Origin: Hofstenia miamia
Taxonomy: Eukaryota; Xenacoelomorpha; Acoela
NCBI GenBank assembly: GCA_004352715.1
Contig: SCFE01000090.1
Coordinates: forward strand, 1,710,327-1,774,326
Direction: 5' to 3'
DNA: 64,000 nt
In this document: one piece after another, positions 11,163 to 22,709 of the stretch
How the letters are laid out: each line of letters opens with the position of its first letter
Numbering within the stretch: the first letter of the stretch is position 1
The notes under the pieces: model-generated
Database searches by the model: none
What the model saw: the letters and a program-made list of their open reading frames with translations, nothing else
What the model was told of the DNA's origin: nothing
Position numbers and translations under genes: made by a program

Positions 11163-12376
11163 TGGTTTCTACTGCTTCACCCTTGAATCAGTTCACAGTT
11201 ACTCCCATTGGCACTTGACCAGTTGTGGTTCCTGTGGGGATAACATCAGCCTTGAATTGCTTTCATAGCTCCATGGTTCTTCCACCACTTACACCTTCCT
11301 CTGGAACTCCAAGTGTCTCACCACCCTTGAATCAGCATCATCAACTCTCAGAAGGAAAGTTGTGCTGCTGTGAACCAGTTTTCTGTGTGCCCTTGAATCA
11401 GCTTTGCAGATACCTGGTGGGAGAGGCTTTTGTCTGTTTGTCTCCCTGCCCTTGAATCAGCCTTGGGGACTACTAGGATGCCTTCTCACTCTACATTGTC
11501 TATTCATCAGCTCTTCATTCTCATTCTTTCTGCCCTGGAGTCAACATCTAGTTTGAGAACTTCTGTGTACTCTCCTTCTCCTGTTTGTGGTTGAGAGCTC
11601 CTCCTGTTGTGGGTTCCTTCACACTTTCTTCTTCATCAGTGGGTTCATCATTTCCTTCTAGATTCCTAAATTCAGTTATTAAATTTTAATCCCATATTTC
11701 AGGGTCATATATAGGATTATTTCTTGCAGTCCTTTGGGGCAGCAATCTCTCTCTTATGTTTTCATCTCTAATATCTGCTGTGAATTCCTCATCAAATTCT
11801 TCTTCAGGTAAGCTATCTAAATCACACATATCATATATAATTTTTTACCATTAATTTGGCATATCATGAATTTGGCGTTCTCATCTATCTTCATCTCTTA
11901 AATGTCTGCTGTTGCTCTCTTTAAGTTTTGAAAATGTAACAGTCTATCATTATCTAGCATATAATTCTTATTTGGTAATGTTTTTGTTATTGTGTAAGGT
12001 CAGACCATACTGTTTTTAGTTTCCAGACTTGGTATGTGTCTGTGAGTTTTATTGATGTGAACTCATATACCTTGTCTCTTACTTTGAGTGCATTTCAGTA
12101 GATTTTTATATTATAATTACATTGTTGTCTCACAGCCAATTTCTTTATATTATGACACATCATTTTATAGATCCCTGTAATCTACTTTCTTAGTTTATTT
12201 ACATATTCATTGTTTAAATTTTTGTTGTAATTGGTATACTGCATTGATAACAGTGTTGTTGCCTCTCTTCCAAACATTGCTTTAAACAGTGTCACTCCTG
12301 TTGTAGTATGCACCAATGTATTATAATAGTATTCAACAATTTCAATGACTTCTCTCCATCTATTGCCGCCTATCCT
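11163..12376 (-). pseudogene. Gypsy copy A, post-integrase tail of pol (decayed)
   Basis: Minus-strand remnant following the integrase core. The part at 12370-12180 keeps a Thr-Thr-Gly-Val-Thr-Leu-Phe-Lys-Ala-Met-Phe-Gly-Arg block matching copy B at 21149-21080, typical of the gypsy integrase C-terminal region. The part at 11990-11600 is an acidic, Glu/Asp-rich tail matching copy B 20798-20361. Many stops are present. The final stretch to 11163 is Ser/Pro/Gln-rich with repeated leucine-glutamine-serine-like units. Confidence 0.5.
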
Positions 12377-13010
12377 TTATGTTGCCACCCTAATTAATTT
12401 AATCTGTGTTTCATTGAGTTGCTCTATGGCTCCATTGGCCTGTGTGTGGTAGGCTGTTGTCTGTTCACTTGCTATTTCCAGGAACTTTGCCATCTCTTGA
12501 AAAAGTCCATTTTCAAATTGGGGTCCCTTATCTGTTTTTATTGTTTCCATCAGGCTGAGTTGTAGAATCCATTCTTTCAGTACTAGTTCTGCTGTAGTTT
12601 CCACTGTCATATTTCTCATCAGGATCATTCTTGCATATTTTGTGAAGTTGTCTACCATTACTAATATATGTTGGTAATGCTCTTCATCTTTTGACAGCAT
12701 CTGCAGATCTACGTGAACTATCTCATTTGGTTGTGTTGTGATAATCTTCTCCAGTGGTGCCCTCTGTGTTGGAAAATGTTGTTTATTGTGTAATAAGCAT
12801 GTGGTACACTTATTGATTATGCCCTCCATGACTTTCCTTACTGCCATTGTTATGAATCTTGCATTAAATGTTTTTTCTGTTTGTGCAATTCCCAAGTGGC
12901 CCTTTTTGTGTATTTTCCTTATATATTCCCTCTTAACATAGTCTGATATCTTGATTCTGTTGTTGCTAGCTTCTATGTACAATAGTCCATTTCTGTTTAT
13001 CCACTTATAG
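12377..13010 (-). pseudogene. Gypsy copy A integrase
   Basis: The open piece 12982-12377 (201 residues) starts with an H-x3-H / C-x2-C zinc-binding region (HKKGH ... CTTC). It continues with the DDE core: Asp in HVDLQ, Asp in KTDKGPQFE and Glu in NGAIEQLNE, the D,D-35-E spacing of Ty3/gypsy integrases. It lies after RT and RNase H on the same strand, the normal gypsy pol order. The piece is intact over the core but flanked by stops. Confidence 0.85.
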
Positions 13011-13047
13011 TGTTCATAGTACCCTGCTGTAATTTCAACAGTGTTGT

Positions 13048-13958
13048 TCAGGGTTCTCTTATCTTTTTTATGATTTTGCTTAGGATTATGTCATCACTCT
13101 GTTTCTCCACTATTTCCTGTTCAGATATTTCCTCCCTCATTAATATCAATAGAATGGCTTGGCCTTTCTTGTACACATTTATTTCCACCAGTCCCTCATA
13201 TTCAATGTGTGGCAGAAATTGGAATTGTTTCTTCTCTCCATCTAGTTTTGCTGCGTCCCTCTGATACTCTGGCAGTGATGTCCAGAAATCCGTATTATTA
13301 TGTAAGGTGCCTTTCCTATGTTCAATTGAAAATGTAAATTCATTCAAGTATTCAATCCATCACAACACTATTCCAGACTTATCTCCAGAGAACTTCTTTG
13401 ACCACGCCAGTCCATTGTTGTCCATGCACACTCTGAACTCTCTGCCAATCAAGAAATGTCTGAATTTTTTAATGCTCTCAATCAATGCCAGCATTTCCAC
13501 TTTAGTTTATCCAAAATTTTCCTCAATTACTCTTAATTTGCTACTGAAAAATTGTATGGGGACCTCCTTTCCATTTCTTATATGTCCTAATGTGGCTCTG
13601 ATTGCCACTTTACTGACATTACAATCCAGTATAAACTGTTCATTATAATCTAGTATGCTTAAAGATGGTAACTTAGCTAATTCTTCTTTTTCTTTAATAT
13701 TGTCTAGCTCCTCCTGCTATTGCCATGTCCATACAAACAGCACTGATTTTCTCATTAGTCTGGTCATCTTCACTGTTTTGCCAGCTATATTCAGGATGAA
13801 GGTGCTGTAGCAATTGAAGAATCCCATTATTCTCTGTATGTCTTCTTGTTGTTGGGTTTTTCTATTTTCCAGATCATCTCTCTGGTGTTATCCTTAATAC
13901 ATATCCTACCTTTCTTGATTGTTCTTCGTAAGAATACTATCTTTTCTTTTAGGATGTC
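13048..13958 (-). pseudogene. Gypsy copy A connection/RNase H region
   Basis: Between RT and integrase on the minus strand. Coding is readable in pieces with stops. Near 13440-13400 a Trp/Gly/Val context and around 13347-13250 a FSIEHRKGTLHNNTD segment match the RNase H C-terminal pattern of gypsy elements (the tether EHRxGxxxxxAD, here with Asn and Thr before the Asp). The piece 13347-13048 is open. Confidence 0.6.
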
Positions 13959-14726
13959 TCACTTGTTCCCACTAATGTGGAGTCCTGCATTCTCTAATAT
14001 TGTTAGAGTTATCTCTAGTGTTTCTAGATATTCTTGGATCATGTCACTTGTTACTATAATGTTGTCTATATAGGCGTCAACTCCTTCTTCCATTCTATGT
14101 GTTTTGTTTTTTAGCACTTTTGTAATGTATCTCTGAAAGGTTGCTGGTGCATTGCATAGTCCGAACGCCATATATATCCATTTGTACAAACTGTATGGTG
14201 TTATAAATGCTGTTTTTTTGATGTCATCTTCTTCCATTTTCACCTGCCAGTAGGCTTTGTTTAAATCTAGTGCTGTAAAATACTTATGTTTGCTAGCCTC
14301 ATAGAGCATGGCCTCTATCCATGGCAGGAGGTATGAGTCTTTCTTCATTACTTCATTCAATTTGTAAAAGTCTATGCACAGGTGATATTTATCCCCTTGC
14401 TTCATGAATACAGTTGGTGCTGTGTACAGGCTTTCAGTTGGGCAGATGATCTTGTTGTCAATTAATTCCTCTAGTATGGGGTTGTATTTGTCTCTCATCT
14501 GTTCTGGTATCCTTCTGACTGGCAGCTTGATGGGTTTGTCTGTTGTTGTGACTATTCTGTGTTTTTCGCCCACTGCTTGCCCCATGCTTATCTCTCTGTA
14601 ATTGAATATATATTTATGTTTTTCCAACAATTTCCTTAGTTCCATGATTTCCTGTTCCTCCAAATGTGGGTAGTCTTTGTTCTTTATCTCAGGTGTTCTG
14701 TACACATCTTCTTTGTTTGCTTTCAT
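13959..14726 (-). pseudogene. Gypsy copy A reverse transcriptase
   Basis: A 255-residue open frame with the gypsy RT order: RIVTTTDKPIKLPVRRIPEQ, CIDFYKLNEV, FTALDLNKAYWQV (first catalytic Asp), TPYSLYKWIYMAFGLCNAPATFQR, and YIDNIIV in place of the YxDD box, so the second Asp of the pair is Asn. The frame ends near 13959 at the start of the connection region. Copy B keeps only its first ~85 residues. Confidence 0.88.
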
Positions 14727-14957
14727 CCCTGTGCCCTTCAGTCAGCCTTTGGGAGTACTTGCAACTTTGATGGTGTTTATCCACTTGCCCTTGAGGCAGC
14801 CATGTGGAGTACTTTCTGTTTTCATTTGAGTGTCCTTGAGTTGACTGTGCAAATTCCTTGCTCCACTGTTGTCTCCTATTGCCTTCCAGATAAGTCTAAT
14901 GTTGGATTTGATGTATTTTCCATATATCTTTACTTGAGATTACTTTAGATTAACATT

Positions 14958-15587
14958 TCAATTCATAGTGTTGAGGATTGGTATTCTACCTTTTCCATTC
15001 TTGACTGTACATATGCTGGACAGCATTGATACTCTCTTGGTGTTAATGCCTTTATTATTGTATAGCATTAAGTCAGCTGTTATTGTGTGCATCTTCCATT
15101 GATGTGGTTGTAGGTGAATATCTTCCTGTAGTTCAAATGTGATTGTTTTGTGTTTCCCTTGTTCCTCTTTGATTTCAATTTCTTCCTCTCTCACTTTTAT
15201 AGTCCTGTTCATGTAGTTGATGACACATACATTTTTTGTCAAAAAGTCATCACCCAGTATGACCTCATATGGCAACAGATTGTTATGAGTGTCCACCACC
15301 ACTAGTGATTGTTCAAATGTCATATTCACAATTCTCATCTGTACTGTGTTTATTATTCCTTTTGTGTTGATATATTCTCCTGATGCATTGATTAATTATT
15401 TATTGCAACTATTCAGATCATAGTTAAAGCCCAGCTTTGTCACACACTCATCTGTGATTATTGATATTGCTGCTCCAGTATTGATTGTCGCCTTCATCAT
15501 TAAATCATTGATTGCTATTGTTATTGTATTTATTGTGTTGAGCTTTGTCAGGATCATTATTGATGGACAGTTTTTATGAGTTGGCAC
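14958..15587 (-). pseudogene. Gypsy copy A aspartic protease region
   Basis: Two open pieces (15587-15396 and 15338-14958) in the gag-pol junction. The catalytic triad, normally D-T/S-G, appears as NTGAA in a KATINTGAAISIITDE context, so the Asp is Asn. A later VILGDDFL block matches the Ile-Leu-Gly flap and core motif of retropepsins. Copy B has the same region at 22608-22063, also without the Asp. Confidence 0.7.
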
Positions 15588-15592
15588 TCTGG

Positions 15593-17250
15593 CTAGTTTT
15601 CTGACTCCTCATTGGTTAGTGATGCTTTATCTATTTTGTTTTCTGATTCCAGCACGTCTTCATCATTGTAATAGGCTTCCTTGTCTCCAATTACATTTGT
15701 TTGTTTAGTGCAGTCAGGTTTTTTGTGACCCTTCTGTCCACAGCTATAGCACTTGACATATTTTTCTCTCACCTTTCTCATTTTACCATCCTTCCCTTTT
15801 ATCTTTATAATTTTTTCCAGTTTGGTGTCAGTGTAAGGTTTACTTGGAGGGCATGGTTTGAGGTTGTTCCTCTATGTTGGTGTCTGTCTGTGCCAGGCAG
15901 CTTTTTCATAGATTTGTGCATTGTTCTCAATCATTGCTTGTATGTTGAACACTTTCCAGATCATTTTTTCTAACTTGTCATCTACATTGCATTTTATTTT
16001 GAACTGTGTTCTAATACTCTTTGGCAGATATGTGAGAATAAGTCATATTTTGAGTATCTATTTTCCCTTGAACTCAGCATTAGTAACTATTCAACTTGTT
16101 GGATGTAGTTTCATATATCATTGATTTTCTTCATTTTTGTTGCATTTAAAATTATTCAATACTAGTTCTTGAAACTTTTGTTTTTGTAATAATCTATAAA
16201 GTCACTTATAAGTAGTTCATAATTTCTTTTTGTTTCCAAAGGTAGTGCTGAGAAGCTGTGCCCATCAGGTATAATGGAAGTCTTGCTGCTGCTGCTTACT
16301 GGCTCATTTTTATTTCTGCCATTCTGATTTCAAACATTTGCAACCACTCAACAAATGTTGGGTTGTATCCCACCTATTGAATTTGGGTAGTGTTGCTTTA
16401 CAGGGTATGGTGTTGGTGGTTGTATGTTGTGGTAAGATTAAGTTTTCATACTTGGGTTTATTATGATTTTTTATTGTGTCTTCCTCTTGCAGTTGTGTGT
16501 TTACATAATTTCATTTATGATTTTCTGTTTCTCAGCATCTATGTTTTTGTCTGATTCCTCATATGTTATTCTTTTGTTGGCTGGCATGTGTTGTGCCTGC
16601 AATTCACTCTCCTTTCTTGATCAGAATTCTATTTCATGGGTCCAATTTTCTTCTTCCATTAACTGTAGTAATCTTAATTTATCTTTTAATTGCTCAAGTT
16701 CTCCTGCTTGTAAATCATTGTCTTCTATCAGCTGTATGTTTTCTTTCTCCAGTTGCTGATTTCTTTCTTGCCAATGTTGATTCTGTTCCAAGAATCTTTT
16801 GTTGGACTCTGATAATTGTTGTGTGAGAGTTTTAATCGCATTCTGAAATAGTTCACTCTGCTGATCTAGTCACATTTCAATGTCTAATTTGATTTCATTC
16901 AAGATAATTTTGCTCTGTTGCTCCATCTGCTTGAATTTATCTGTTAACTGCTTGATCTCATTCCTCAAGAGTGCTTCATTTTCTTGGCTCATTCTTAACT
17001 TGTTGATTATTTCTTGGGGGCTTATCTCCAGAGGTGAGTGTGGAGACTGTAATTCTGTGTCAGGGGATGAGTTTTCACCAGAATATGATGATGATTATGT
17101 GCTCTCAGGGTTACTGCTCTGGGTGCTGCTTTCTTTGTGCTGCCTTTTTTCATTTGGTCATATTTTTCTTTGGTTCATAGTGGTGCCGCATCTTGGTCAT
17201 GATTCCAGGATCTTGTTGAAGTGCACTAGTTTGGGTTTAAATAACTCTCT
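15593..17250 (-). pseudogene. Gypsy copy A gag with coiled coil and zinc knuckle
   Basis: On the minus strand, 17250-16470 reads as a Lys/Glu/Gln-rich heptad-like coiled coil. A capsid-like part follows at about 16400-15960, and the open piece 15781-15593 contains a CCHC knuckle, CYSCGQKGHKKPDC. This matches gag of copy B (23990-22710). Start codon not determined. Several stops in the capsid part. Confidence 0.7.
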
Positions 17251-17462
17251 TTGTTAACTGTTTTACTTTTTATGTAGTTGTCCTGTTGCTTGACTTCTAC
17301 TCTTACTTGTAGATCCTGTCAAATTGTGTGGATTGCTCCACTGAATGTTTCTTTCAATCAAAAGAAATTCTTTGTGTTCTGAAAAGAAACAACTATCTTG
17401 ACTCAGGTAAGTAAAAGAAATCCTTTTCCAAAGGTTGTTGTTCTTGGCTGTCACATTTGCCA

Positions 17463-17664
17463 TGTAACATTCTTTACCAGGCATTATTACTATTTGTCCT
17501 TTGTTACTCAATAACATTGGTTGTATATTTGTGGGTAGGGATTTACTACTTAGATACTGTTTAGCTTCTGTGTATTTCTCTTAGTGTAAAATAACTAGAT
17601 TTAACTATTCACTGTTTAGGTGACAAAGCCATACAGTACTTTATCCAGTGATCAATAGTGGGCA
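17463..17664 (-). repeat. Shared LTR between gypsy copies B and A (202 bp)
   Basis: TG...CA block matching 7270-7471. On the coding strand it directly follows the copy B ORF3 remnant and directly precedes TGGCAAATGTG, where a primer binding site would be expected (TGG next to the LTR end), and then copy A gag. It therefore serves as 3' LTR of B and 5' LTR of A. I could not match the putative PBS to a particular tRNA. Confidence 0.7.
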
Positions 17665-20150
17665 TCTGCCTTAGTTGTGCATTTGTCTATTTCTTCTCTC
17701 AGTTCTTTTAGCTGTTTGTGAATCAGTTGCCCTTGCATGTATAGTTGATAAGAAGTTTTGATTGTTAAGTAATATCTCTTTCATCTTTTTGTAGTCATCC
17801 TGTTCAACTATTGCTTTCACATCTTCTTTGTGTTCATGTAGGTCTTATATTCATGCAGGAAAGTCTTGGCAATCTTTATGTTCTTCAGTATCATCCATCA
17901 TGGGAGCACCATCAGGATCAACACTGTTTTTGGTGGAGTGCATATGAAGATTTTTGTTCTTATCTGTTGTGCTATTTCTTTGTAGTCTTGTGATGTTATT
18001 GGTGCTGTTGCTAGTCTGATCATGACTGGGTAGTTCATTTAGCTTTCTTTTAGTGTCTCCCAGAATATCTGTGTTAGTCCTCTTCTACTCATTTTCATTT
18101 GTATGCTGTCATTTAGTTCTAATTTCGATGTGATGCATTCCACGTCAACTGCTAGTTGGTTATATGGTTTCAGCATCTCCTCCAATTCTGTCTCCGTGAA
18201 TGCTTCCGTGAACATCAATTTCATTGATGCTACTGTCTGTTCTTCCTTCATGTATTGGTAGTTTCTCAAGCTAATCTTTTCTTTTTCCTTTGTTATTTTT
18301 ATCTTGACTAGGAATCTCTCCTCATCTATGTTGATCCATTCCATTGCATGTTCTGGCATGGAGGCTCCCCATTTTTCTATGTTGATTCTATCTATTTGTT
18401 GTTGTGTTTTCAGCAATAGTATTAGTTGTGTTGATGTTAGGAGTTCTTCTTCTTCTAGCATTTCTTTTTGCGTTTTCATCGTCATTTCACAAACTTCCAC
18501 TGGTTCTGTTATTCCTCCCCTCCGCATCATTTCCACGCTCTTAATGATCTTTACAAATGTGCAGTGAGGGCTCTCCTTTTCATATCTTTTCATGTCTGTC
18601 TCTAATATTTGCTGAATTTCTTTGTTCCCTATCATTGTAACAATTTCTTTTGTGTATATGGTTTTTCATTTGATTATCTTCCTTGTTGTTATCCATGTTT
18701 CCATGTCGACTTGTCTTAATCATGTTTCGGATGTGGCACCCCACATATATTTTCTCATGGGTTCATCAAATATAGTGATCTCTTCAGGCATGATTCCTGT
18801 TCTATTTGGTTGAACATTTCAACCTCCTGCATTGGTTTCTTGTTCTTGTCAGAAGATGTCAATTTCTCCATGTGCCCTTTTAATAACCAATTCTTCATCT
18901 GAATATTTATTGGGGACAACCCTATCTCATATCTCTTAGCTTTTGCTAATCTATGGCGTCCTGCTCTAGAAATTGGCAGCCTCAGTTCTTGTTCTTGCGT
19001 CATAAAAATTGCTAGAATCCAAGCTGTGGTTCTAGACCTTATTTCTGGGGCGTTCTTCTCTTCAAATATTATGTTTTTAAAATCTTTCATTGAGCTTAAT
19101 TCATATGCTCTGTTAATCTCTGACAGTGCCATTTCAACAGTTTTATGGTATTTCTTTGACGGGGCCTCAATATGTATCTCTGGCCACTTTTCTTCTGTTT
19201 TCTTTTGTAGCTTCATCTCTTTCCATATTTCTTGTATCCTTTTTATGTGTTCCTGTCTTTGCGTGAGGCTAGACTTGCTGAATAGTGTATTTGCCTTTTC
19301 CATGCCTTCTGCATGCATTGTCATTTCTATCATTTTCACTTGTTTGAATAAGTCAATGGCGATACATGCATCTACCACCAGCCTACAATAAATTCTGTGA
19401 TTTTTTCTTTCGTATCCCATAATAACACATTTTCTACCAGCATCTCTCGTTCTCTTAAGAAGGATGGTAATTCCTTGGCTGTTATTCTTCTGATGATGAC
19501 TACTCTTATGCCCTGTACTCTAGCNAGGATGACTATTCTTATGCCTTCTACTCTAGCCATTCTTAATGTTTGGTCTAACTGCTTCTCCAAATTTTTGTTG
19601 TATTCTTTTTCCTTTAGAATGTGAATGATTGTAAGGTTATCTTTATCAATATTGATTTCTGGTATTTTCACAATCTGGTCTATGTATGCCATGATCACTT
19701 GGGCTGTTTCCAGTGTGAAATTGTCATCAAAAGTGACGTGAGCCATGCTATGCATGTATGGTCTTTCCACTGTTTCATCTAATTCTCTCTGATAGCTTAT
19801 AATTGTATTGACCATTGGTCTTTTCTGCGCATCAAGTACTATTGGTAGATTACTGCCCTCTGGTTTTGCTATTTTTCATATATGACTCTTAGTTTCTGGT
19901 GATAGTTTTTGGTATGCATTATCTCTCATTTTCATTGTTCCAATGAAGTACGGGTGCAGGGTTTCACCATCTATTTTTGATATTTGTTTCTCTCTATCTT
20001 TTGAATGCACTGTTCTCTCAGGTGTGCTATTGGAGGGGGCATGTAGCTGTGTAATCCTTAGTGGTCTACTGGTGCTCATATCACTGTCAAGTGAGTCCAT
20101 GCTGTGGGTTCCATTGCTACATCAGCCTCAAACAGCAAGGTGGACTGGAG
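17665..20150 (-). pseudogene. Gypsy copy B, ORF3 after integrase
   Basis: Better preserved than in copy A. Open pieces are 20100-19876, 19815-19372, 19420-18755 and 18635-18039, with a further readable piece to about 17690. Together they describe a hydrophilic protein of about 800 residues rich in Lys, Glu, Met and Ile, mostly helical in appearance. I see no transmembrane anchor, zinc finger or nucleotide-binding motif. A single N at 19525 sits inside a local duplication that shifts the frame. The conserved position after integrase in both copies shows it belongs to the element. Function unknown. Confidence 0.6.
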
Positions 20151-20360
20151 GGAAAGTTGTGCTGCTTTTCACCAGTTCTCTGCATGCCCTCCGATTGGCG
20201 GTGCAGATCTCTGGGATGTTCACTGGTTCTCTGCATGCCCTCAAATCAGTGGTGCAGATCTCCAATGGGAGAGGCATTGTGCATTTTGGTCTCCCTGCCC
20301 TCAAGGGGACTACTAGGATGCCTTCTCATTCTGCGTGTTTGATTAGTTGTTGGCTGGTTC

Positions 20361-21149
20361 TCATCCCTTCTGTCTTCCATTGGACGTCCAGTTTGAGACT
20401 GTCTTCATATTCTTCTCTTTGGGTTTGACGTTGTCATCTCCTTGGTTCTTCAGATTTGGCACACTCTCTTCCTTAAGGGCTGTTGCATCTTTTTCGATTT
20501 TCCTAAATTCAGATAATAAGTTTGCTTCCCATATTTCAGGGTCATATATATGTTTATCTCTTGCTGCACATTTTGGCAGCACTCTTCTCTGTATATCCTC
20601 ATTGCTGATGTTTGCTTCAAATTCCTCATCAAAGCCTTCCTCCAGCAGACTATCTAAGTCGTTCATATCATATATAACCTCATTACCATTAATGCGACTT
20701 ATTTTAAACTCAGCATTTTCATTTAATATCAATTCTTTAATATCTGCTGTTGCCTGTTTCAAGTTTTGAAAGTGCAGTAATCGGCCATTATTTAACATGT
20801 ACTCATTATTTGGTTATTTTATATGGAACTGACCATATCATTTTTAACTTTTAGACCTGGTTAGAATCAGTTAATTTCATTGGTGTAAATGTGTAATCCA
20901 TGTCGTTTAATTTATGTGTCCTATTAGGAATTGTCTGATTGTATTATGCTCTTGATCAGTGACAGCTGATTTCTTTGTGTTATGACACATCGTTTTCTGT
21001 ATCACTTTTATCTGATTCCTCAGTTGATCCACATATTGGTTGTCTAATTTTCCACTATAGGTGAAGTACTGCATTGATAATGGCATTGCCACCTCCCTTC
21101 CAAACATTGCTTTAAACAGTGTTATCCCAGTTGTCAAGTGTATGGACAT
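20361..21149 (-). pseudogene. Gypsy copy B, post-integrase tail of pol
   Basis: Open pieces 21149-20907 and 20798-20361. The first contains LTTGITLFKAMFGREV, the gypsy integrase C-terminal block; the second is an acidic Glu/Asp-rich 145-residue tail (EEGFDEEFEANISNED). Copy A has the same order at 12370-11600. From 20360 to 20150 the sequence is repetitive (a segment with TGCATGCCCTC recurs near 20180 and 20235). Confidence 0.55.
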
Positions 21150-21158
21150 ATTATAGAA

Positions 21159-21506
21159 TTACTCAATCATCTTGATTACTTCCCTCAATTTGTATCCTCC
21201 TAATCTTGAGGTTGTGACCCTAATCAATTTTATCAAAGTGCTATTCAATCTTTCCACAACCCCATTCACTTGTGGATGATATGCTGTAGTCCTTCTGCTT
21301 ATGACTTCCAGTAGATGTGCCATTTCTTGGAACAGATTGCTCTCAAATTGTGGCCCCTTATCAGTAATTATTGTCTCCATCAGTCTGAACTTCAGGATCC
21401 ATTCTTTCATTACTATGTCGGCAGTTGCTTCAGCCATCATGTTCTTCATCAGGACCAGCTTTGCATATTTGTTGAAATTGTCCACCAGCAGTATGTGGTC
21501 TTTCAC
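21159..21506 (-). pseudogene. Gypsy copy B integrase core (N-terminally truncated)
   Basis: A 115-residue frame beginning inside the DDE core: VDNFNKYAK, Asp in ITDKGPQFE, and Glu in QVNGVVERLN. The zinc-binding domain and first catalytic Asp are missing because the upstream DNA is deleted; at about 21507 it joins directly to the beginning of RT. Confidence 0.85.
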
Positions 21507-21800
21507 TGGGTCGTATTATTTTGTTATAGATCAATTCATTGAGTATCCTGTTGTATTCATCCTTCATCTGCTCTGGCACTCACCTTACTGGCAGTTTTAT
21601 TGGTTTGTTTATTGTTATGATGATCTTGTGTGTTTTGCCAATTGCCTGTCCTACACTTATTTCTCTGTAATTGAATATTTGTTTGTGTTTCTCTAGCACC
21701 TCTCGAAGTTGTTGTAATTGTGCTGAGCTTAAGTGTTGGTAATCCTCTTCCACTAATTCGGGTATTTTATACTGTTCTTCTTCTTTGGCTTTTGTCCCTC
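21507..21800 (-). pseudogene. Gypsy copy B RT stub next to an internal deletion
   Basis: About 85 residues matching the start of copy A RT (KHKQIFNYREISVGQ, KPIKLPVR). It ends at about 21507, where it passes into integrase core. Compared with copy A, most of RT, all RNase H and the integrase N-terminus (about 1.6 kb) are absent. Confidence 0.75.
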
Positions 21801-22062
21801 TGCCCTTGGGTCAGCTGTGGGGAGTACTCATGACATCAATGTTTTTCATCCACTTGCCCTCAAGTCAGCAGTGTGGAGTACCTCCTGTTTTTGTTTGTAA
21901 GTCCTGCATTGCTCTCCAAATAGCTTTGATGCTAGATCTGACATATTGTCTGATTATTCGTACATTTGTTCTCTTCATGTTGATGTTCTGATTCATTGCA
22001 TTGATTATCAGGACTTTTCTTCTGCCTTTTTTTATCACACATATGCTTGACAGCATTGACAC

Positions 22063-22608
22063 TCACTTTGAATTAATCCCTTTGTTGTTGTAGATCATTA
22101 TATCTGTTGTTATCAGATCCTCTGTTTTCCCTCCATGCATGCTCCATTGATATGGTTGCAATTTTATGTCTTCTTCCAGTTTGAAGACTATTGTTGATGG
22201 CTTTCCTTCTTGTTCTTTGATTTTGATTTCCTCTTCCCGGAATTTGATCATTTTTTCAGCATAATTTATTACACATCCATTTTTTGTCAGGAAATCCTCA
22301 CCTAGTATTAAATCATAGGACAGTAAGTTATTGTGGGTATCTATTACCACTAATGTTTGCTTGAAGGTTGTGTTCACTATCCTCATCTGTACTGCCTCAA
22401 TCTTGCCTTTCATATCTATATACTCTCTGGCTGCATTTATTAATCTTTTGTTTGAGCACTGTAAGTTATCTGGTTTAAATCCCATTTTCATTGTGCACTC
22501 ATCTGTTATTATTGATGTTGCTGCTCCCATATTGATTTTTGCTTTTGTTAAAATCCCATTTATCATTATCATTATCCTATTTATGTTATCCAGATTCATT
22601 ATGATCAT
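22063..22608 (-). pseudogene. Gypsy copy B aspartic protease region
   Basis: A 181-residue frame with KINMGAATSIITDE at the catalytic-loop position (Asn-Met-Gly instead of Asp-Thr/Ser-Gly) and LILGEDFL downstream. It aligns by eye with copy A 15587-14958. The lost catalytic Asp in both copies suggests either an inactive ancestor or an atypical protease-like domain. Confidence 0.7.
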
Positions 22609-22709
22609 TATTGGTGCTTGGTTTTTTTGAGGTGGTACTCTGACTAGTTTTCCGATTCTTCCTCTGTTTGGGGATCCTCCACCAATTCTGATTCAGATTC
22701 AATTATGTC

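Noticed and set aside
14404-14948. Plus-strand hydrophobic frames antisense to the gypsy genes (also 13010-13648, 16463-16826, 19026-19391, 8430-9228)
   Set aside because: They lie opposite conserved RT, integrase, gag and ORF3 frames; their Leu/Ser/Phe-rich character is the mirror of Lys/Glu/Asn-rich genes on the minus strand.
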